Notes: a model not told the origin generated them from the sequence alone. A stretch of DNA of 34,069 nucleotides from Gammaproteobacteria bacterium (GCA_018826895.1 JAHJYA010000080.1:1-34069), one strand, 5' to 3'. Positions 1 through 8,111 are shown, counted from the first letter of the stretch. Program-made: numbers and translations.

Positions 1-24
1 GTTTGGGACTGTACGGAGGTCGAC

Positions 25-411
25 TTGGACAAGAACATGAAAATCCTCATCGTTGATGACTTTTCAACGATGCGACGGATCATCAAGAACCTCCTGCGTG
101 ACTTGGGGTTCACCAACACGGCGGAAGCCGATGACGGCACCACGGCACTGCCAATGCTGCAAAGCGGCAGTTTCGATTTTCTGGTGACTGACTGGAATAT
201 GCCTGGCATGACAGGCATCGACCTGCTGCGCGCAGTGCGCGCCGACGAGCGTCTGAAGCACCTGCCGGTGCTGATGGTGACCGCCGAAGCCAAGCGTGAT
301 CAGATCATCGAGGCGGCTCAAGCCGGGGTGAATGGTTACGTGGTCAAGCCCTTCACCGCTCAGGTGTTGAAGGAAAAGATCGAGAAAATCTTCGAGCGGG
401 TCAACGGCTGA
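25..411 (+). CDS. cheY: Chemotaxis response regulator CheY
   Basis: Single-domain receiver that is phosphorylated by CheA and then binds the flagellar switch to change rotation. The sequence shows the paired acidic residues D11/D12, the phosphoacceptor D56 in [10 protein letters not shown]86 and the invariant K108 in VVKPF. At 128 residues it is a bare receiver with no output domain. I chose TTG at 25 because GGAGGT at 15-20 lies four bases upstream. The in-frame ATG at 37 gives the 124-residue form usual in Pseudomonas, but it would sit 16 bases from that ribosome binding site. First gene of the che operon visible here; its promoter lies outside the window. The identity is very secure, the start less so. 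Confidence 0.96.
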   Translation: MDKNMKILIVDDFSTMRRIIKNLLRDLGFTNTAEADDGTTALPMLQSGSFDFLVTDWNMPGMTGIDLLRAVRADERLKHLPVLMVTAEAKRDQIIEAAQAGVNGYVVKPFTAQVLKEKIEKIFERVNG

Positions 412-430
412 TGTTCGCCGCGAGGTTGCT

Positions 431-1219
431 ATGGAACACGATGCTTTCCCCCAGGACGACCTTGAGTCGACCCTGAAAAACAATGCACGCCAGCTAGTCG
501 ATAGCCTCGAGAGGGGCAACTTTGGCGAAGCGGTGCAGATGATCAATGAGCTCAACAAAGCACGCGACCATGGCCTGTACCTTGAAGTCGGTAAGCTGAC
601 GCGCGAGCTGCACAGCGCCATCGTCAATTTCCAACTTGATCCCCGGGTGCCGCACGCCAAGGAAGTGTCGCAGATTGCCGATGCGACCGAGCGCCTGAAC
701 TACGTGGTGACGATGACCGAAAGAGCGGCCAATCGCACCATGGATCTGGTCGAACAGAGTGCTCCGCTGGTTAATGACCTGAGCAGTGAGGCCAGCAGTC
801 TGAGTGCTGACTGGGGGCGCTTTATGCGCCGCGAGCTGAGTGCCGAGGCCTTCCGCGAGTTGGCCAAGCGCATGGAACTGTTCCTGGCGCGCAGTGAGCG
901 TGATGGCGCCAAGCTGTCTGGGCACCTGAACGATATCTTGCTGGCTCAGGACTATCAGGACCTTACCGGCCAGGTGATCAAGCGTGTCACTCAGTTGGTG
1001 ACCGATGTGGAAAGCAACCTGCTGAAGCTGGTGCTGATGGCCAGTCAGGTCGATCGTTTTGCCGGGATCGAGCATGACCATTCCACCTTGCGTGCCGAAC
1101 AAGTAAAAGAAAAACAGCCGTCCCATGGTGAAGGTCCGCAGATTCATGCCGATAAGCGTGATGACGTCGCATCCAATCAAGACGACGTCGATGATCTGCT
1201 GTCCAGCCTAGGATTTTAG
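431..1219 (+). CDS. cheZ: CheY-P phosphatase CheZ
   Basis: Cytoplasmic, mostly helical protein that speeds dephosphorylation of CheY-P and so ends the tumble or reversal signal. The catalytic helix carries QDYQDLTGQVIKRV, with D177 and Q181 in the places of E. coli D143 and Q147. The last residues, DDVDDLLSSLGF, are the family's CheY-docking tail, separated from the helical core by a charged flexible linker (about residues 222-248). Length 262 aa, somewhat longer than the enteric protein. It starts 19 bases after cheY with GAGG at 422-425 and stops 10 bases before cheA, so it is co-transcribed with both. Confidence 0.96.
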   Translation: MEHDAFPQDDLESTLKNNARQLVDSLERGNFGEAVQMINELNKARDHGLYLEVGKLTRELHSAIVNFQLDPRVPHAKEVSQIADATERLNYVVTMTERAANRTMDLVEQSAPLVNDLSSEASSLSADWGRFMRRELSAEAFRELAKRMELFLARSERDGAKLSGHLNDILLAQDYQDLTGQVIKRVTQLVTDVESNLLKLVLMASQVDRFAGIEHDHSTLRAEQVKEKQPSHGEGPQIHADKRDDVASNQDDVDDLLSSLGF

Positions 1220-1229
1220 GAGCACGTCT

Positions 1230-3446
1230 ATGAGCTTCGGCGCCGATGAAGAGATTCTCCAGGACTTCCTGGTGGAGGCCGGCGAGATTCTCGAACTGTT
1301 ATCCGAGCAGTTGGTGGAGTTGGAAAGCCGCCCGGATGACATGAACCTGTTGAACGCCATCTTTCGTGGTTTTCATACCGTCAAGGGCGGTGCCGGGTTC
1401 TTGCAGCTCAACGAGCTGGTCGAGTGCTGCCATATTGCGGAAAACGTGTTTGACATCCTGCGCAAGGGGGAGCGCCGCGTTGACTCCGAGTTGATGGACG
1501 TTGTCCTGGAAGCACTGGATGCGGTCAACGGCATGTTTACCGAAGTTCGTGAGCGTGTGGAACCGACGCCGGCCAGCCGGGAGTTGTTGGCGGCCTTGGC
1601 GCGACTTGCGGAGCCGGCCAGTGCCGATGCACCGGCACCTGCGCCTGTTGCAGCAACGCCGGCGCCTGTTGTTGCTGCGCCTGTTGTCGAGGCAGCTGAA
1701 AGCAGTGCGGATATCACCGACAACGAGTTTGAGCAGTTGCTTGATGCCTTGGGCGACACGCCTGCGGCGTCACCTGTCGATGCTCCCGCCGCGTCTGGTG
1801 ATGAGATCACCGACGATGAATTCGAGTCGCTGCTCGATCAGTTGCATGGCAAGGGTCAGTTTGCAGCGGCTCCTGTTGCCTCGCCAGTAGTGGCGGAGCC
1901 TGTCGCTGCAGCTCCTGCTACGGGGGCTGGCGGTGATGAGATCACCGATGACGAGTTCGAGGCTTTGCTCGATCAGTTGCATGGCAAGGGGCAGTTCGTA
2001 CCGCCGGAGGTCACCTCGCCACCTGAGCCTGCTGCCAGTGCAGTAGCAACTGCTGGCGCGACCGACGAAATCACCGACGACGAGTTCGAGTCACTCCTCG
2101 ACCAGTTGCATGGCAAGGGCAAGTTTGTCGAGCCCGAAGCCATCAAGCCGATCGAAGTCGCGCCTGCGCCTGTTGCGGCCAAACCGGTCGCACGTCCTGC
2201 AGCCAAGGCAGAGCCCCGTCCGGAGCCTGCTCGAACTCCCGCTGCCGCTGCGCCTATCGAGAAACCTGCAGCCAGCGAAGCGGAAACCACAGTACGGGTC
2301 GATACGGCGCGCCTCGATGAAATCATGAACATGGTGGGCGAGCTGGTTCTGGTGCGTAACCGGCTGGTGCGTCTTGGCGCCAATAATGGCGACGAGGCCA
2401 TGTCCAAGGCTGTCTCCAACCTTGATGTGGTGACTGCTGATCTGCAAACGGCGGTGATGAAGACCCGCATGCAGCCGATCAAGAAGGTTTTCGGTCGATT
2501 CCCGCGCTTGGTTCGCGATCTGGCGCGCCAGCTCAAGAAAGAGATCAATCTGGAGCTGGTCGGCGAAGAAACCGACCTCGACAAGAACCTGGTCGAAGCG
2601 CTGGCCGACCCCTTGGTCCACTTGGTGCGCAACGCCGTCGACCATGGCATCGAAACACCTGAAGAGCGCGAAGCTTCCGGCAAGTCCCGGGGCGGGCGCG
2701 TAGTGCTCTCGGCCGAGCAGGAAGGCGACCATATCCTGTTGTCGATTTCCGATGACGGCAAGGGGATGGACGCTGATGTGTTGCGCGCCAAGGCGGTGGA
2801 GAAGGGCCTGCTCGACAAGGATGCGGCCGATCGCCTGAATGAGTTCGAGTGCTACAACCTGATTTTCGCGCCGGGCTTCTCGACCAAGACCGAGATTTCC
2901 GACGTGTCGGGGCGTGGCGTCGGCATGGATGTGGTCAAGACCAAGATTTCCCAGCTCAACGGCACGGTCAATGTGTTCTCGGTCAAGGGCCAAGGCTCGA
3001 AGATCATCATCAAGGTGCCGCTGACCCTGGCGATCATGCCGACCCTGATGGTCATGCTGGCTAACCAGGCGTTCGCCTTCCCGCTGGTCAACGTCAACGA
3101 GATTTTCCACCTGGATCTGTCGCGTACCAACGTGGTCGATGGTCAGGAAGTGGTGATCGTGCGCGACAAGGCTCTGCCACTGTTCTATCTCAAGCGCTGG
3201 CTGGTTCGTGGCGCTGCCCACGAGGAGCAGCACGAAGGTCATGTGGTGATTCTGACTGTCGGCAGCCAGCGCATCGGTTTCGTGGTCGACCAGTTGGTTG
3301 GCCAGGAAGAGGTGGTGATCAAGCCGCTTGGCAAGATGCTGCAGGGCACGCCAGGGATGTCGGGCGCTACTATTACCGGTGATGGTCGCATTGCTTTGAT
3401 TCTCGACGTACCGAGCATGCTCAAGCGCTACGCGCGACGTATCTGA
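1230..3446 (+). CDS. cheA: Chemotaxis histidine kinase CheA
   Basis: Sensor kinase of the chemoreceptor array; it autophosphorylates and passes phosphate to CheY and CheB. Domains seen: P1 HPt (about 1-105) with H49 in FHTVKGGAGF; an Ala/Pro-rich linker (about 120-350) with four acidic repeats; P3 dimerisation (about 352-420); P4 ATPase (about 430-597) with N box LVHLVRNAVDHG, G1 box DDGKGM (508-513) and G2 box GRGVGMDVV (from 561); and a CheW-like P5 (about 598-738). I see no recognisable CheY-binding P2 domain: the repeats occupy its place. Length 738 aa. AGGAG at 1218-1222 precedes the ATG and overlaps the cheZ stop, which suggests coupled translation. By analogy with the Vibrio LID region, the repeats may dock ParC/ParP. 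Confidence 0.97.
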   Translation: MSFGADEEILQDFLVEAGEILELLSEQLVELESRPDDMNLLNAIFRGFHTVKGGAGFLQLNELVECCHIAENVFDILRKGERRVDSELMDVVLEALDAVNGMFTEVRERVEPTPASRELLAALARLAEPASADAPAPAPVAATPAPVVAAPVVEAAESSADITDNEFEQLLDALGDTPAASPVDAPAASGDEITDDEFESLLDQLHGKGQFAAAPVASPVVAEPVAAAPATGAGGDEITDDEFEALLDQLHGKGQFVPPEVTSPPEPAASAVATAGATDEITDDEFESLLDQLHGKGKFVEPEAIKPIEVAPAPVAAKPVARPAAKAEPRPEPARTPAAAAPIEKPAASEAETTVRVDTARLDEIMNMVGELVLVRNRLVRLGANNGDEAMSKAVSNLDVVTADLQTAVMKTRMQPIKKVFGRFPRLVRDLARQLKKEINLELVGEETDLDKNLVEALADPLVHLVRNAVDHGIETPEEREASGKSRGGRVVLSAEQEGDHILLSISDDGKGMDADVLRAKAVEKGLLDKDAADRLNEFECYNLIFAPGFSTKTEISDVSGRGVGMDVVKTKISQLNGTVNVFSVKGQGSKIIIKVPLTLAIMPTLMVMLANQAFAFPLVNVNEIFHLDLSRTNVVDGQEVVIVRDKALPLFYLKRWLVRGAAHEEQHEGHVVILTVGSQRIGFVVDQLVGQEEVVIKPLGKMLQGTPGMSGATITGDGRIALILDVPSMLKRYARRI
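1710..2126 (+). repeat. Four tandem acidic repeats in the CheA linker
   Basis: Within cheA, a motif of about 21 residues with the core ITDDEFE-x-LLDQLHGKG-x-F occurs at residues 191-211, 236-256 and 279-299. A shorter, diverged form (DITDNEFEQLLDALG) occurs at 161-175. Nucleotide positions are 1710-1754, 1800-1862, 1935-1997 and 2064-2126. Copies are separated by Ala/Pro/Val-rich spacers, giving a period of about 43-45 residues. The DNA is also nearly identical in places: the Gln-Leu-His-Gly-Lys stretch uses the same codons in all three full copies, so copy number could change by recombination. Each repeat would form an acidic amphipathic helix. Its function is not shown by the sequence. Confidence 0.9.
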
Positions 3447-3458
3447 TTGTGATTGTTC

Positions 3459-3484
3459 GCGTACCTGGTATCAGCCAGGTGCGC
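3459..3484 (+). other. Stem-loop between cheA and cheB
   Basis: Arms GCGTACCTGG (3459-3468) and CCAGGTGCGC (3475-3484) form a 10-bp stem with one G-U pair and a 6-base loop, TATCAG. TTT follows, and the cheB ribosome binding site AGGAG starts at 3488. It could be an RNA stabiliser, a processing site or a weak attenuator. The short T run makes a full terminator unlikely. Confidence 0.55.
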
Positions 3485-3497
3485 TTTAGGAGTGTTT

Positions 3498-4622
3498 ATG
3501 GCTGTCAAGGTTCTGGTGGTGGACGATTCGGGCTTCTTTCGCCGGCGCGTCTCGGAAATTCTCTCCGCCGATCCGAATATCCAGGTCGTGGGCACTGCTA
3601 CAAACGGGCGCGAGGCCATTGACCAGGCCCTCGCACTCAAGCCCGATGTGATCACCATGGACTACGAGATGCCCATGATGGATGGCATCACGGCCGTGCG
3701 GACGATCATGCAGCGCTGTCCGACCCCGGTGTTGATGTTTTCCTCGCTGACCCATGAAGGCGCTCGAGTGACCCTGGATGCGCTGGATGCCGGCGCCGTG
3801 GATTTCCTGCCGAAGAATTTCGAGGACATCTCGCGCAACCCGGAGAAGGTCAAGCAACTGTTGTGCGAGAAGGTCCACAGCATTGCCCGTAGCAACAGGC
3901 GCAGTATCAGCAGTGCGCCGGTGCCGTCGAGCGCGCCTGCCGTGGGAAAGCCGTCAGCGCCTGCAGCGCTGACGCGCCCTGTCAGCAGCGCGACTAATCC
4001 CACTGCCTCTGCGCCTTCGAGTCCGGCTTCTGCCAGCACCAGTCCAGCCCCCAAACGCAAGGCCTATAAGCTGGTCGCTATCGGCACCTCGACCGGTGGG
4101 CCAGTTGCCTTGCAGCGGGTACTGACCCAATTGCCGGCGAATTTTCCTGCGCCCATTGTGCTGATCCAGCACATGCCCGCCGCCTTTACCAAAGCCTTTG
4201 CTGAACGCCTGGACAAACTCTGCCGTATCAGTGTCAAGGAGGCCGAAGACGGTGATGTACTGCGGCCTGGCCTGGCGTTGCTGGCACCTGGCGGTAAGCA
4301 GATGATGATTGATGGTCGCGGTGTGATCAAAATTCTTCCCGGTGACGAGCGGCTGAATTACAAGCCCTGCGTCGATATCACCTTCGGTTCGGCTGCCAAG
4401 TCGTATAACGACAAGGTGCTCGCCGTGGTGCTGACCGGCATGGGGGCTGACGGGCGTGAAGGTGCGCGCTTGCTCAAACAGGGCGGCAGCCAGGTATGGG
4501 CGCAGGACGAAGCCAGCTGTGTGATCTACGGCATGCCGATGGCCGTGGTGAAGGCCAATCTGGCTGATGCGGTCTATCCTCTCGAACACATCGGCCGGCA
4601 CCTGGCTGAGACCTGTATCTGA
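3498..4622 (+). CDS. cheB: Chemoreceptor glutamate methylesterase CheB
   Basis: Two-domain enzyme that removes methyl groups from receptor glutamates (and deamidates glutamines) when phosphorylated by CheA, giving adaptation. The receiver domain (1-120) has D10/D11-type acidic residues and phosphoacceptor D55 in MDYEMPM. A Ser/Ala/Pro-rich linker (about 134-186) follows. The esterase domain (188-374) holds the triad S198 (IGTSTGGP), H225 (IQHMPAAF) and D318 (GMGADG). I chose ATG at 3498 because AGGAG lies at 3488-3492; a longer in-frame frame from 3453 has no ribosome binding site and adds non-conserved residues. Its TGA shares its last base with the motC ATG, so the two are translationally coupled. 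Confidence 0.97.
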   Translation: MAVKVLVVDDSGFFRRRVSEILSADPNIQVVGTATNGREAIDQALALKPDVITMDYEMPMMDGITAVRTIMQRCPTPVLMFSSLTHEGARVTLDALDAGAVDFLPKNFEDISRNPEKVKQLLCEKVHSIARSNRRSISSAPVPSSAPAVGKPSAPAALTRPVSSATNPTASAPSSPASASTSPAPKRKAYKLVAIGTSTGGPVALQRVLTQLPANFPAPIVLIQHMPAAFTKAFAERLDKLCRISVKEAEDGDVLRPGLALLAPGGKQMMIDGRGVIKILPGDERLNYKPCVDITFGSAAKSYNDKVLAVVLTGMGADGREGARLLKQGGSQVWAQDEASCVIYGMPMAVVKANLADAVYPLEHIGRHLAETCI

Positions 4623-5362
4623 TGGATGTACTGAGTCTCATCGGGGTCATACTCGCGTTCGTGGCGATCCTGGGAGGCAATTACCTTGAGGGCGGCCATG
4701 TCGGGGCGCTGCTCAATGGCCCAGCGGCGCTCATCGTGATTGGCGGCACCTTGGGTGCTGCTTTCCTGCAAACGCCTATCAGTGTGTTCAAGCGTGCGCT
4801 GACGATTTTGCGCTGGATTTTCTTTCCCCCGCGGGTCGACCTGCAGGGCGGGATCAATCGAGTGGTTGCCTGGAGCATGACGGCGCGCAAGGAGGGCTTG
4901 CTTGGCCTTGAGGCCGTCGCCGATGTCGAGGCCGATCCCTATGCGCGCAAAGGGCTTCAGTTGCTGGTCGATGGCGCCGAGCCTGAAGCCATTCGCAGCA
5001 TCCTTGAGGTTGATATGTACACTCAGGAAAGCCGTGATATCCAGGCCGCCAAGGTCTTTGAATGCATGGGCGGCTATGCGCCGACCATTGGCATCATCGG
5101 TGCCGTGATGGGTTTGATTCACGTGATGGGTAACCTGGCTGATCCGAGCATGCTTGGCAGTGGTATCGCTGTGGCCTTCGTCGCGACCATTTACGGTGTC
5201 GGTTTTGCGAACTTGCTGCTGCTACCGATTGGCAGCAAGCTCAAGGCGCTGGCCCTGCGTCAGTCCTGCTACCGGGAAATGCTCCTCGAAGGCATCCTGT
5301 CGATTGCCGAAGGCGAGAACCCGCGCTCCATTGAATTGAAACTGCAAGGTTTCATGGATTGA
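4622..5362 (+). CDS. motC: Flagellar stator protein MotC (MotA family)
   Basis: Inner-membrane proton-channel subunit of the second Pseudomonas flagellar stator; with MotD it powers rotation. Of 246 residues, four hydrophobic segments are visible (about 3-22, 33-50, 150-172 and 180-204), with a cytoplasmic loop between the second and third. The conserved GGYAPTIGIIGAVMGLIHVM block carries P154, and P202 follows the last membrane segment, matching the two functional prolines of MotA. MotC is distinguished from MotA by its location inside the che operon. Its ATG overlaps the cheB stop by one base, and motD begins 12 bases after it. Confidence 0.93.
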   Translation: MDVLSLIGVILAFVAILGGNYLEGGHVGALLNGPAALIVIGGTLGAAFLQTPISVFKRALTILRWIFFPPRVDLQGGINRVVAWSMTARKEGLLGLEAVADVEADPYARKGLQLLVDGAEPEAIRSILEVDMYTQESRDIQAAKVFECMGGYAPTIGIIGAVMGLIHVMGNLADPSMLGSGIAVAFVATIYGVGFANLLLLPIGSKLKALALRQSCYREMLLEGILSIAEGENPRSIELKLQGFMD

Positions 5363-5374
5363 ATGGAGTGAAAC

Positions 5375-6244
5375 ATGGCCCGTCGCCGTCATCAGGAAGA
5401 GCATGAAAACCACGAGCGTTGGCTGGTGTCCTACGCGGACTTCATCACGCTGCTGTTCGCTTTTTTTGTGGTCATGTACTCGATCTCCTCGATCAATGAC
5501 GGCAAATATAAAATTCTCTCGGAAAGCCTGACGGGCGTTTTCAACCAGCCGGACCGTGCGATCAAGCCTATCCCTGTCGGTGAAGAGCGCCCGCGCACTA
5601 CCGAGCCTGATCGTTCGCTAATCGATGAACAGAGTCAGGGTGCCGCTTCCGAGACGCTGCAGAACATTGCTGACAGTGTTCGAGAGGCCTTCGGCGATCT
5701 GATTGCTAGCGATCAGTTGACTGTGCGCGGCAATGAGCTGTGGATCGAGATCGAGCTCAGTTCCAGTTTGCTGTTTTCCAGCGGTGATGCCTTGCCGAAC
5801 AACGCGGCATTCGACATTATCGAGAAGATAGCCAAAATTCTGGCACCGTATGAGAATCCGGTGCATGTGGAGGGCTTCACCGATAACCTGCCGATTCAGA
5901 CCGCGCAGTTTCCAACCAACTGGGAGCTGTCGACGGCGCGGGCGGCGAGTATCGTGCGTATGCTCACCCTGGACGGGGTTAAACCCAGTCGTCTGGCGGC
6001 AGTGGGGTATGGTGAGTTTCAGCCGGTTGCTGACAACGCCACCGCTGAAGGCCGGGCACGCAACCGTCGAGTGGTTTTAGTGGTGTCGCGTAACCTGGAT
6101 ATACGACGCAGTGTGAGTGGTGTCGGCAGTGGTAACGCGCAGCCGGATGCGGCACTACGGCGCGCTGGCACACAACCTGCAGCGACGCCTGACGCACAGG
6201 TCCCGCAAGCGGGTACCGTCAATCCCCCGTCACCAGTCCCATGA
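5375..6244 (+). CDS. motD: Flagellar stator protein MotD (MotB family)
   Basis: Partner of MotC that anchors the stator to peptidoglycan and supplies the proton-binding aspartate. A short basic N terminus is followed by one membrane segment, YADFITLLFAFFVVMYSIS (about 20-38), in which D22 is the likely proton carrier (E. coli MotB D32). An OmpA-like peptidoglycan-binding domain covers about 120-240, with FSSGDALPNNAAF, EGFTDNLPI and the terminal NRRVVLVVSR. The last 45 residues are Ala/Pro/Gly-rich and probably disordered. GAGTG lies just before the ATG. Expected to work beside the MotAB stator encoded elsewhere. Confidence 0.93.
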   Translation: MARRRHQEEHENHERWLVSYADFITLLFAFFVVMYSISSINDGKYKILSESLTGVFNQPDRAIKPIPVGEERPRTTEPDRSLIDEQSQGAASETLQNIADSVREAFGDLIASDQLTVRGNELWIEIELSSSLLFSSGDALPNNAAFDIIEKIAKILAPYENPVHVEGFTDNLPIQTAQFPTNWELSTARAASIVRMLTLDGVKPSRLAAVGYGEFQPVADNATAEGRARNRRVVLVVSRNLDIRRSVSGVGSGNAQPDAALRRAGTQPAATPDAQVPQAGTVNPPSPVP

Positions 6245-6296
6245 AGGGCTGGCGCCATGTCTCGGTCGGGGTTGTTCCGTCCGGGAGGATGAAATC

Positions 6297-7085
6297 ATGA
6301 GAGTCTGGGCTGTAGCCAATCAAAAGGGTGGAGTCGGCAAAACCACCAGTACCATTGCCCTTGCCGGATTGCTGGCCGATGCTGGCAAGCGGGTGGTCGT
6401 GGTCGATCTGGACCCCCATGGGTCGATGACCAGCTACTTTGGGCATGACCCGGATGCTCTGGAAAATAGCTGTTTTGACCTTTTTCAGCACCAGGGTGCG
6501 GTACCGCAGGGGTTACCTGGGCAATTGTTGTTGCCGACCAGTCACGAGCGGATCTCGCTGCTGCCATCGAGTACCGCGCTGGCCACACTTGAGCGCCAGT
6601 CACCTGGCCAGAGTGGTCTGGGGCTGGTGATCGCGAAAAGCCTGGCGCAGCTGTGGCAAGACTTTGATCACGCGGTCATCGACAGTCCTCCGCTGCTCGG
6701 GGTGTTGATGGTCAATGCCCTGGCGGCCAGCCAGCAGTTGGTGATCCCGGTGCAGACCGAGTTTCTGGCGGTCAAGGGGCTGGAGCGAATGGTCAGCACG
6801 CTGGCGATGATCAACCGTTCGCGCAAGCAGGCACTGCCCTATACCATTGTGCCGACACTCTTCGATCGCCGTACCCAGGCATCCATGAGCACGTTGCGAG
6901 CGTTGCGTGCGGCCTATCCCGAGCACCTTTGGCCGGCCTACATCCCTGTGGATACGCGGTTGCGCGATGCCAGCCGGGCCGGTGTTGCGCCTTCACGCTT
7001 CGATAGCAACAGCCGTGGCGTTATCGCCTACCGGGCATTGCTCAAGCACCTAGTGGCACAACAGCCATCGGCGCAGGTAGCCTGA
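6297..7085 (+). CDS. parC: ParA/MinD-family ATPase ParC, chemotaxis array positioning
   Basis: ParA-type ATPase that, by homology with Vibrio ParC, marks the flagellated pole and recruits chemoreceptor arrays. The protein opens MRVWAVANQKGGVGKTT: a deviant Walker A motif with signature lysine K10 and K15. VVVVDLDPHGSMTS is the switch region and VIDSPPLLGVLM the Walker B segment. 262 aa, a typical stand-alone ParA with no DNA-binding extension. I chose ATG at 6297 because GGGAGG lies at 6283-6288; a longer frame runs back into motD and is not conserved. No ParB gene or parS-like site is visible, which fits a protein-positioning role, not plasmid partition. Confidence 0.9.
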   Translation: MRVWAVANQKGGVGKTTSTIALAGLLADAGKRVVVVDLDPHGSMTSYFGHDPDALENSCFDLFQHQGAVPQGLPGQLLLPTSHERISLLPSSTALATLERQSPGQSGLGLVIAKSLAQLWQDFDHAVIDSPPLLGVLMVNALAASQQLVIPVQTEFLAVKGLERMVSTLAMINRSRKQALPYTIVPTLFDRRTQASMSTLRALRAAYPEHLWPAYIPVDTRLRDASRAGVAPSRFDSNSRGVIAYRALLKHLVAQQPSAQVA

Positions 7086-7087
7086 GC

Positions 7088-7131
7088 ATGAGCGTCTATG
7101 CTCATATTGGGTCCTCAAGTCCCGAGGGACT
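7088..7131 (+). other. Two small hairpins between parC and parP
   Basis: The 88-base gap holds ATGAGC (7088-7093) facing GCTCAT (7100-7105), and AGTCCC (7118-7123) facing GGGACT (7126-7131). Both are perfect inverted repeats. There is no T run after them, so they are not ordinary terminators. They may shape the mRNA ahead of parP, whose ribosome binding site is weak. Confidence 0.4.
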
Positions 7132-7173
7132 CTGGCCGATAGCCTGTACAGAATCTTCGCGCGGAATGCCCCA

Positions 7174-8007
7174 ATGAGTCGTCCCCTTGCCACCGCTACA
7201 CGCCCGCAACTGGCACTGCAGTCCTACCTTGACGGTTTGCTGCAGGAGGCCTCTATCGAGCTGGCTGAAAGTGTCGGCCTGGATGAGTTCGAGGCGGCGG
7301 TGCTTGAAGAGCAAGTGCGTGATGCGCATATGGAGGCTCACCCACAAATAGTTGTGACCGCCCCAGCACCGTCCGCTCAGGTTGTTACGCTGCAGCCGCC
7401 AAGCCCGGTCGCACGTATCGCGGTAGAGGTGCAGACCTCGGCCGCGGCTACGCCTCTGATTGAGCCCTTGGTACAGTTGAGCCCGCTGCCTGCCGAGGGG
7501 ACGGTTGCGGCTCCGTTGCGTCTCGATGGTCGGCCCGAGTGGGCGCAAGAGCCTTTCGAGTGCCTGCTATTCGATGTCGCCGGCCTGACCCTGGCGGTGC
7601 CGCTGGTATGCCTCGGCTCGATCTATCCGTTGGCTGGCCAGGACCTGACCCCACTGTTTGGTCAGCCGGACTGGTTTCTCGGCATACTGCCGTCGCAGAG
7701 CGGTAATCTGAAAGTACTGGACACGGCCCGTTGGGTCATGCCGGATCGTTATCGTGATGATTTCCGCGAAGGTTTGCAGTACGTAATCTCCGTACAAGGC
7801 TACGAGTGGGGGTTGGCCGTGCATCAGGTCAGTCGTTCGATTCGCCTGGACCCTGCCGAGATCAAGTGGCGCAGCCAGCGTACCCAGCGGCCCTGGTTGG
7901 CCGGCACGGTCATCGAGCACATGTGTGCATTGCTTGATGTCGCTGCTCTGGCCGAGCTGATCGCCAGCGGCGCGGCCAAACGTATGGTCAATGGTCAACT
8001 GCATTGA
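7174..8007 (+). CDS. parP: CheW-domain protein ParP, array-positioning partner of ParC
   Basis: Couples chemoreceptor arrays to ParC at the pole; in Vibrio the homologue binds CheA, receptors and ParC. Residues 1-50 form a conserved-looking acidic helical segment (YLDGLLQEASIELAESVGL, then DEFEAAVLEEQ). A Pro/Val/Ala-rich linker (about 55-120) follows. The C-terminal CheW-like domain (about 125-265) begins FECLLFDVAGLTLAVPL and includes WFLGILPSQSGNLKVLDTARW and WLAGTVIEHMCALLDV; this corresponds to the AIF domain of Vibrio ParP. The start is ATG at 7174 with a weak GCGGAA upstream. Its place directly after parC and before cheW supports the call. The function in this organism is inferred from family and context. 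Confidence 0.87.
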   Translation: MSRPLATATRPQLALQSYLDGLLQEASIELAESVGLDEFEAAVLEEQVRDAHMEAHPQIVVTAPAPSAQVVTLQPPSPVARIAVEVQTSAAATPLIEPLVQLSPLPAEGTVAAPLRLDGRPEWAQEPFECLLFDVAGLTLAVPLVCLGSIYPLAGQDLTPLFGQPDWFLGILPSQSGNLKVLDTARWVMPDRYRDDFREGLQYVISVQGYEWGLAVHQVSRSIRLDPAEIKWRSQRTQRPWLAGTVIEHMCALLDVAALAELIASGAAKRMVNGQLH

Positions 8008-8019
8008 ATGATGCGCGAG

Positions 8020-8091
8020 CGCCGTAGCGGCGTCGCGTGGTATAGAACAGGTAAAGACAGCGGGCCAACCCGCTCACGCCGCACCATGCGG
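8020..8091 (+). other. Structured leader ahead of cheW
   Basis: The 104-base gap between parP and cheW holds three small perfect hairpins: CGCCG/CGGCG (8020-8032, TAG loop), AGCGGG/CCCGCT (8059-8074, CCAA loop) and CCGC/GCGG (about 8079-8091). A TATAGA at about 8041 resembles a -10 box, but I see no matching -35. This may be a processing or stability element giving cheW its own expression level. Confidence 0.4.
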
Positions 8092-8111
8092 TTAATGACG
8101 AGGCTAGGGAC

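Noticed and set aside
2091..3242. Long open frame on the minus strand within cheA
   Set aside because: Opposite a secure cheA, no recognisable domain, His/Gln/Asp-rich composition typical of the antisense frame of GC-rich DNA.
6297..7085. Plasmid or chromosome partition locus (parA)
   Set aside because: No parB or parS-like repeat is present, and the gene lies between motD and a CheW-domain gene, so it is the chemotaxis-positioning ParC.
8012..8060. Strong internal promoter for cheW
   Set aside because: TATAGA is present but there is no -35-like hexamer at suitable spacing; the upstream bases form a GC-rich hairpin.
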